Shown here piece by piece: positions 8,822 through 12,917 of a stretch of DNA of 12,917 nucleotides (the first letter of the stretch is position 1; each line of letters opens with the position of its first letter). The stretch comes from a bacterium UBP3_UBA6266. Lineage in GTDB: Bacteria > Auribacterota > UBA6266. Where the stretch lies: positions 10,089 to 23,005 of the forward strand of contig DJVC01000113.1 in assembly GCA_002440765.1 (NCBI GenBank), read 5' to 3'. The notes beneath the pieces were generated by a model. It worked only from the letters and a program-made list of their open reading frames with translations. It did no database searches and was not told the DNA's origin. A program made the translations under genes and the position numbers.

Positions 8822-8879
8822 AGTTATCCAGTTACTAAGTTACTGAGTGATGAATAATTATTCTAATAACTTAATAACT
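8822..8879 (+). repeat. 8-bp tandem and inverted repeat filling the purH-purD gap
   Basis: The gap is built from an 8-bp unit. On the + strand AGTTATCC (8822-8829), AGTTACTA (8830-8837) and AGTTACTG (8838-8845) follow each other without spacing, with a decayed fourth copy AGTGATGA (8846-8853). The perfect 12-bp palindrome GAATAATTATTC is at 8852-8863, and then TAATAACT occurs twice in a row (8864-8871, 8872-8879), the reverse complement of the same unit. The 16 bases at 8830-8845 can pair with 8864-8879 with two C-A mismatches and one G-U pair, giving a long A/U-rich hairpin. No U-tract follows, so it is not a standard rho-independent terminator. It could be a small dispersed intergenic repeat, an mRNA processing or stability element, or a relic of slippage. 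Confidence 0.75.
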
Positions 8880-8903
8880 ATTATCAGCAACAGGTAATCT
8901 ATC

Positions 8904-10175
8904 ATGAAAGTTCTTGTGGTCGGTTCGGGAGGAAGAGAACATGCCCTGGTGTGGAAGCTGTCACAAAGCAATTCTGTTTCCGGTATTTACTGCTCACCGG
9001 GCAACGGGGGGATAAGCGCGATTGCTGACTGTGTTGGCATCGACGCGGACGACATAGAAGGTCTTCTTGCTTTTGCAAAAAAAGAAAAAATCGATTTTAC
9101 GGTTGTGGGTCCGGAAGCCCCTCTTGTTTCCGGGATAGTCGATATTTTTGAGAAAGAAGGACTGCATATTTTCGGGCCGGTATCACAGGGCGCAAAGCTC
9201 GAAGGCAGTAAAGCATTCTCAAAAAATTTTATGAGAAAACACGGTATTCCCACGGCCGAATTTCAAATCTTCGATAATTCAGATGAAGCAGCGGATTATA
9301 TCCGCGGTAAAAAATATCCACTGGTTGTAAAAGCTGACGGGCTTGCCGCGGGCAAAGGAGTTTTTGTATGTTCTTCAGCAGCCGAAGCCGAAGAAGCCGC
9401 CGGGCTTATAATGAAAAAAGGAATATTCGGTAAGGCAGGCAGAGAGATTGTAGTGGAAGAATGCCTGAAAGGGGAGGAAGCTTCCATCCTTGCTTTTTGC
9501 GACGGGAATACGATTATGCCAATGGATTCTTCGCAGGACCATAAAAGAATTTTCGATGGCGATAAAGGCCCTAATACGGGGGGGATGGGAGCCTATAGCC
9601 CCGCTCCCGTAATTACCGGAAACCTGATGAAAGTCATTGATGAAAAAATCTTACAGAGAACCATCCGCGGTTTGAAAAAAGAAGGAATAAAGTATAAAGG
9701 AGTTATTTATGCGGGTATAATGGTTACGGATAAGGGTCCTATGGTTTTGGAATATAATGTAAGGTTCGGAGATCCGGAAACACAGCCGCTGCTTATGAGG
9801 ATGAAGACGGATCTGATGGAAGTGATAAAGACGGTGTCTGCGGGAGATTTGAATAAAATAAAACTTGAGTGGGATGACAGAGCCGCAGTTTGTGTGGTTA
9901 TGGCTTCGGGAGGTTATCCGGGCAAGTATGATAAAGGGTTCGAAGTAACGGGGCTTGAAAAAGCCGGAAGCATCAACGATGTTTTTGTGTTTCATGCGGG
10001 GACGAGGAGAAAAGACGGCAGGATTTTGACGAGCGGAGGAAGGGTACTTGGTGTTACGGCCCTCGGAAATAATATAGAAAAAGCTGTGGAAAAAGCTTAC
10101 GGCGCGGCCGGACTGATAAAATTTGACGGAGTGTTTTTCAGAAAAGATATAGGTCATAAGGCGTTGGCAAAATAA
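8904..10175 (+). CDS. purD: Phosphoribosylamine--glycine ligase (GAR synthetase)
   Basis: ATP-grasp enzyme joining phosphoribosylamine and glycine to make GAR, the second step of purine synthesis. The 423-aa protein has the usual length and domain order. The N-terminal preATP-grasp domain shows V-L-V-V-G-S-G-G-R-E-H-A (3-14) and V-V-G-P-E-A-P-L (67-74). The ATP-grasp part shows V-K-A-D-G-L-A-A-G-K-G-V (142-153), V-E-E-C-L-K-G-E-E-A-S (184-194), D-H-K-R-I-F-D-G-D-K-G-P-N-T-G-G-M-G-A-Y (212-231) and E-Y-N-V-R-F-G-D-P-E-T-Q-P (283-295), which holds the Mg2+/ATP residues. It is followed by the C-terminal domain. The ribosome site is weak (CAGG at 8891-8894), and the gene follows the 86-bp repeat-filled gap, so it may depend on read-through from purH or on an unseen promoter. 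Its substrate glycine is the product of GlyA encoded at the right edge. Confidence 0.97.
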   Translation: MKVLVVGSGGREHALVWKLSQSNSVSGIYCSPGNGGISAIADCVGIDADDIEGLLAFAKKEKIDFTVVGPEAPLVSGIVDIFEKEGLHIFGPVSQGAKLEGSKAFSKNFMRKHGIPTAEFQIFDNSDEAADYIRGKKYPLVVKADGLAAGKGVFVCSSAAEAEEAAGLIMKKGIFGKAGREIVVEECLKGEEASILAFCDGNTIMPMDSSQDHKRIFDGDKGPNTGGMGAYSPAPVITGNLMKVIDEKILQRTIRGLKKEGIKYKGVIYAGIMVTDKGPMVLEYNVRFGDPETQPLLMRMKTDLMEVIKTVSAGDLNKIKLEWDDRAAVCVVMASGGYPGKYDKGFEVTGLEKAGSINDVFVFHAGTRRKDGRILTSGGRVLGVTALGNNIEKAVEKAYGAAGLIKFDGVFFRKDIGHKALAK

Positions 10176-10202
10176 ATCATCCGGATATTTAAGGAGGATA
10201 AA

Positions 10203-10718
10203 ATGAATAACAGGCCATTAGTCGGGATAGTTATGGGGAGTGAGTCGGATTACGAGATCATGAGGAAAGCCGGTGATATGCTTGATAAGTTTGATATAGC
10301 GTACGAGATGGATGTCCTCAGCGCGCACAGGTCTCCGAAACTGGTTGTCAAATATGCGGAAGAAGCCGTTACAAAAGGCTTGCGTGTCATTATCGCGGGC
10401 GCGGGCAAGGCGGCCCATCTTGCCGGAGTAATTGCCGCCCATACAACCATACCTGTTGTCGGCGTTCCTATTTCGTCCGATGACTTAAAGGGAATGGATG
10501 CCCTTTTTTCCATGGTTCAGATGCCGGCCGGTATTCCGGTCGGGACTATGGCACTGGGTTCCTCGGGAGCAAAAAACGCGGCTTTATTTGCCGCTGAAAT
10601 AATTTCCCTGTCCGATTCAAAATTGTTTGATAAACTTTTAAATTACCGGAATCTGCTTGAAGAAGAGGTTCTCGCGGCATCCGAAAGGGTAAAAAAAGCA
10701 AGCAAAGAAATAAAATAA
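10203..10718 (+). CDS. purE: N5-carboxyaminoimidazole ribonucleotide mutase (class I PurE)
   Basis: Moves the carboxyl group of N5-CAIR to carbon to make CAIR, the step after PurM. The 171-aa protein shows the PurE substrate-binding motifs G-S-E-S-D (12-16), S-A-H-R-S-P (40-45) with the active-site histidine H42, A-G-A-G-K-A-A-H-L-A-G (65-75) and M-V-Q-M-P-A-G-I-P-V (104-113). The S-A-H-R form points to class I, the N5-CAIR mutase, rather than the class II AIR carboxylase, which usually has a lysine in that loop. Class I normally works with PurK, which is not in this window. The start has the strongest ribosome site here, AAGGAGG (10190-10196). Octamers are usual. It ends the purine block; a 30-bp gap leads to ywlC. 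Confidence 0.95.
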   Translation: MNNRPLVGIVMGSESDYEIMRKAGDMLDKFDIAYEMDVLSAHRSPKLVVKYAEEAVTKGLRVIIAGAGKAAHLAGVIAAHTTIPVVGVPISSDDLKGMDALFSMVQMPAGIPVGTMALGSSGAKNAALFAAEIISLSDSKLFDKLLNYRNLLEEEVLAASERVKKASKEIK

Positions 10719-10748
10719 AAATTTCCCAAATTAAAGAAATACCTGAGA

Positions 10749-11372
10749 TTGAAAATTTATATTGCAAACAGCCCCGAAGAAATAAAAACCGCTGTTTCAG
10801 AAGCGGCGAAAGTTATAAAAGCCGGCGGGATTATAGCGTTTCCCACGGAAACGGTCTACGGGCTTGGCGCCGATGCGGGCAACCCCGATGCGGTTAACAG
10901 GTTGTATAAAATAAAAAAACGCGATAAAAACAAGCCTTTCACGAATTTAATCGCGTCCGCCGGGCAGATAAAAAAAACATGTGTCGTCAGCAAAGAGGCT
11001 GAAAAAATTATCGGAACGTTCTGGCCCGGCCCGGTGACATTGATATTCAGAAGTTCAGCGGGGAAAGAAGGATACAGGGTTCCTTCAAACAGTATTGCGT
11101 TAAGGCTGCTTCAGGAATGCGGAAGAGCTTTAGTTGCCCCGAGCGCGAATCCAAGCGGATTTAAAAACCCGAAGGATGCTCGGACTGTCAAAGGCTATTT
11201 TGAAAAGGAAATTGATCTGTTGATTGACGGAGGTTCCGCGGATTTGGGTATAGAATCGACGGTCATTGATTTTTCCCCGGGGAGACCGTCCATCCTGAGA
11301 ACAGGAGCCGTATCCGTCCGGGATATCAGGGAAAAAACAGGTGTTGAGCTTGATATTGCTTCGGAGTTATGA
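10749..11372 (+). CDS. ywlC: L-threonylcarbamoyladenylate synthase (TsaC/YwlC, YrdC domain)
   Basis: YrdC-fold enzyme making threonylcarbamoyl-AMP from threonine, bicarbonate and ATP, the first step of the universal t6A37 modification in ANN-decoding tRNAs. The 207-aa protein is essentially one YrdC domain, without the full-length C-terminal Sua5 extension. Motifs are F-P-T-E-T-V-Y-G-L-G-A (31-41), K-K-R-D-K-N-K-P (56-63), F-W-P-G-P-V-T (91-97), A-P-S-A-N-P-S-G (130-137) and E-S-T-V-I-D (169-174), lining the ATP/threonine cleft. The start is uncertain. No ATG lies between the in-frame stop at 10716 and the conserved core, so TTG at 10749 is the best choice, with no good ribosome site at normal distance. 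The stop overlaps ywlE by 4 bp (ATGA). Single-domain members are also named tsaC or sua5; I use ywlC because the neighbours match that arrangement. Confidence 0.92.
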   Translation: MKIYIANSPEEIKTAVSEAAKVIKAGGIIAFPTETVYGLGADAGNPDAVNRLYKIKKRDKNKPFTNLIASAGQIKKTCVVSKEAEKIIGTFWPGPVTLIFRSSAGKEGYRVPSNSIALRLLQECGRALVAPSANPSGFKNPKDARTVKGYFEKEIDLLIDGGSADLGIESTVIDFSPGRPSILRTGAVSVRDIREKTGVELDIASEL

Positions 11373-11839
11373 AAAAACCCATAAAAAAAGTTTTATTTGT
11401 GTGTACCGGAAACAGCTGCCGTTCTCCGATGGCGGAAGGGTATTTTAACTTTCTGTCAGCCACAGGAAAAACAGGTGTGAATTCGGAATCTGCGGGAGTT
11501 TTCGCCATCGACGGATTTCCCCCGAGCGCGGAAGCGGTCAAAGTGATGGAGGAGAAGGGAATAGATATTTCTTCTCATAAAACCAGAAGACTTTCCCAGA
11601 AAATAATAGATTTATCCGATATAGTCATTGTTATGTCGGATTCGCATAAACGTGAAATCGAAAGAAAATTTAAAACAGGCGGAAAAGGAGTAAAGTTGTT
11701 AAAGGAATTTGATGAAAGTGATAACATAAATTCCATGGATATCAGAGATCCGATAGGTATGCCTGTGAATGTTTACCGGGCCTGTTTTGGAGAAATGAAA
11801 CCGTTAATTGAAAATTTGCTGGGGGATATATGCGGATAG
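11369..11839 (+). CDS. ywlE: Low-molecular-weight phosphatase family protein, YwlE-like (possible protein arginine phosphatase)
   Basis: The 156-aa protein has the low-molecular-weight phosphatase fold. The P-loop C-T-G-N-S-C-R-S (12-19) gives the C-x5-R motif with nucleophile Cys12 and Arg18, and the general acid is Asp127 in I-R-D-P-I-G (125-130). Classical tyrosine phosphatases have I/L at loop position 16 and tyrosines after the D-P. Here position 16 is Ser and D-P is followed by I-G, which fits YwlE (protein arginine phosphatase; Thr at that site, D-P-F-G) better than a tyrosine phosphatase or arsenate reductase. The McsB-type kinase it would oppose is not in the window. The neighbourhood ywlC-ywlE-rpiB-glyA matches the Bacillus region around ywlE apart from lacking ywlD and ywlG. 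It overlaps ywlC by 4 bp and rpiB by 10 bp, so translation is probably coupled. The family is certain; arginine specificity is inference. Confidence 0.88.
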   Translation: MKKPIKKVLFVCTGNSCRSPMAEGYFNFLSATGKTGVNSESAGVFAIDGFPPSAEAVKVMEEKGIDISSHKTRRLSQKIIDLSDIVIVMSDSHKREIERKFKTGGKGVKLLKEFDESDNINSMDIRDPIGMPVNVYRACFGEMKPLIENLLGDICG

Positions 11840-12264
11840 CCGTTGCAAGTGACCACGGTGGATATCTTTTTAAAGAGGAACTTATAACATATCTTCAAAA
11901 GCTTGGACATGTTGTCGGGGATTTCGGTTGTGAAGGTGAAACCTCCTGCGATTATCCGGATTACGGCATACCCGCCGCGCGGAGTGTTTCGGAAGGGAAT
12001 AATGACAGGGCTATACTTATATGTACAAACGGGATCGGAATGTGTATGCTCGCAAACAAAATACCCGGGATAAGGGCGGCTCTCGTATATAGCGAAAAAA
12101 CCGCGGAGAAGACGAGGCAGCACCATGATTCAAATGTGCTGTGCCTGGGCGGGAAAGAATTCAGTTTTGATGATCTGAAAAAATTTGTATATATCTGGCT
12201 GAATACCGGTTTTGAAGGCGGAAGACATGAAAGAAGAGTAAATAAAATCAATGACCTTGATTAA
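11830..12264 (+). CDS. rpiB: Ribose-5-phosphate isomerase B
   Basis: Interconverts ribose 5-phosphate and ribulose 5-phosphate in the pentose phosphate pathway, supplying the precursor of PRPP for purine synthesis. The 144-aa protein is a standard LacAB/RpiB fold: A-S-D-H-G-G-Y (6-12) with substrate-binding D8/H9, D-Y-P-D-Y-G (41-46), the active-site loop C-T-N-G-I-G-M (65-71) with the expected base Cys65, A-N-K (75-77), G-I-R-A-A (80-84), R-Q-H-H-D-S-N-V (96-103) and E-G-G-R-H-E-R-R-V (129-137). The loop differs from the usual C-G-T-G-I-G-M in its second and third residues. The cysteine at that position argues for RpiB rather than an allose or galactose 6-phosphate isomerase, though related sugar activities cannot be excluded. 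The start overlaps the ywlE stop by 10 bp and follows GGGGG (11821-11825). A 25-bp gap leads to glyA. Confidence 0.94.
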   Translation: MRIAVASDHGGYLFKEELITYLQKLGHVVGDFGCEGETSCDYPDYGIPAARSVSEGNNDRAILICTNGIGMCMLANKIPGIRAALVYSEKTAEKTRQHHDSNVLCLGGKEFSFDDLKKFVYIWLNTGFEGGRHERRVNKINDLD

Positions 12265-12289
12265 CCGGTTTTATAAAGGAGACTTGTTA

Positions 12290-12917
12290 ATGAAAAATTT
12301 AAGAAAAGCGGACCCGGAAATTTTCGGTGCCATACAGAAAGAAACAGAAAGAGAGGAATATCACATTGAATTAATTGCCTCCGAGAATTTTACAAGTGAC
12401 GCGGTGCTTGAAGCGGCAGGCTCCGTTATGACCAATAAATATGCGGAAGGTTATCCCGGGAGAAGGTATTACGGCGGCTGTGAATGTGTTGATATAGCCG
12501 AAAACATTGCCATTGAAAGGGCAAAAAAACTTTTTGACGCCGAATATGTAAATGTCCAGCCTCATTCGGGATCACAGGCAAACATGGGAGTATATTTTTC
12601 CGTCCTGAATCCGGGAGACACTATTTTAGGTATGGACCTCGCGCACGGCGGCCACCTTACGCACGGCGCCAAAGTAAATTTTTCAGGCCGGCTGTACAAC
12701 GTGTGTTCTTATGGAGTAAGCAGGGAAAAGGAGACACTTGATTATGACGGAATAATGAGGCTGGCAAAAGAGCACAAACCCAGGCTGATTATCGCGGGGG
12801 CATCCGCTTATCCCAGGACGATAGATTTTAAAAGGTTCAGAGAAATAGCCGATTCAGTGGAAGCATATCTTATGGTTGACATGGCTCATATTGCCGGACT
12901 GGTCGCTGCGGGATGCC
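12290..12917 (+). CDS. glyA: Serine hydroxymethyltransferase, N-terminal part (3' truncated by window)
   Basis: PLP enzyme converting serine and tetrahydrofolate to glycine and 5,10-methylene-tetrahydrofolate. Only the first 209 codons are present; the PLP-binding lysine lies beyond the right edge. Visible motifs are E-L-I-A-S-E-N-F (27-34), [10 protein letters not shown] (48-57), R-R-Y-Y-G-G (58-63), [11 protein letters not shown] (88-98), [12 protein letters not shown] (115-126) and [13 protein letters not shown] (196-208), where D197 and H200 contact the cofactor. The start is well supported by AAAGGAGA (12275-12282). The sequence reads as a normal bacterial GlyA with no break. It supplies glycine for PurD and one-carbon units for PurH (via 10-formyl-THF), a functional link to the purine genes upstream. 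Confidence 0.96.
   Translation, partial: MKNLRKADPEIFGAIQKETEREEYHIELIASENFTSDAVLEAAGSVMTNKYAEGYPGRRYYGGCECVDIAENIAIERAKKLFDAEYVNVQPHSGSQANMGVYFSVLNPGDTILGMDLAHGGHLTHGAKVNFSGRLYNVCSYGVSREKETLDYDGIMRLAKEHKPRLIIAGASAYPRTIDFKRFREIADSVEAYLMVDMAHIAGLVAAGC

Noticed and set aside
8874..8890. TATTAT near 8879-8884 as a -10 box of a promoter for purD
   Set aside because: No acceptable -35 at 16-18 bp, and the bases belong to an A/T-rich repeat where such matches arise by chance.
9651..10157. Minus-strand open frame of 168 codons opposite purD
   Set aside because: Opposite conserved PurD sequence, low-complexity composition rich in His/Phe/Arg and no family resemblance; a shadow.
10721..10740. Possible terminator between purE and ywlC (ATTTC ... 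GAAAT)
   Set aside because: Only five A/T-rich base pairs with a 10-nt loop and no T-run after it; far too weak to call a terminator.

Overview
The window is a nearly gap-free run of thirteen genes, all on the + strand, from an uncultivated-looking, moderately AT-rich bacterium (AGA/AGG arginine and ATA isoleucine codons are common by eye). I cannot name the taxon. The three-piece FGAM synthase (PurS + PurQ + short PurL) is the Gram-positive/archaeal style rather than the single long enterobacterial PurL. The ywlC-ywlE-rpiB-glyA order resembles the Bacillus/Clostridium neighbourhood, but the same split PurL and this linkage also occur outside Firmicutes, so neither fixes the phylum.

Region 1 (1-1485) holds the C-terminal end of a CorA-type Mg2+/Co2+ channel and then two unrecognised proteins. 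One has a probable signal peptide and the other a single N-terminal membrane anchor. Both begin their soluble part with the same kind of G-x-K-(L/I)-G segment and may be diverged copies of one extracytoplasmic domain.

Region 2 (1486-10718) is a de novo purine cluster: candidate promoter, purB, purS, purQ, purL, purM, purH, purD, purE. Together these cover GAR synthesis (PurD), FGAM synthesis (PurSQL), AIR synthesis (PurM), the PurE carboxylation/mutase step, both PurB reactions and the last two steps to IMP (PurH). purF, a GAR transformylase (purN/purT), purK and purC are absent from the window. The only sizeable gap (86 bp, between purH and purD) is filled by an 8-bp-unit tandem/inverted repeat that can fold into a long hairpin.

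Region 3 (10719-12917) is a second, tightly packed block: a TsaC/YwlC threonylcarbamoyl-AMP synthase, a YwlE-like low-molecular-weight phosphatase, RpiB and the first 209 codons of GlyA, which runs off the right edge. ywlC/ywlE and ywlE/rpiB overlap by 4 and 10 bp. RpiB (pentose phosphates, the source of PRPP) and GlyA (glycine and one-carbon units) feed the purine pathway, so the whole stretch from purB to glyA makes metabolic sense as one long transcription unit. I see no tRNA, rRNA, CRISPR, insertion sequence or clear rho-independent terminator. This is mostly ordinary core metabolism, and I do not see a convincing new system.
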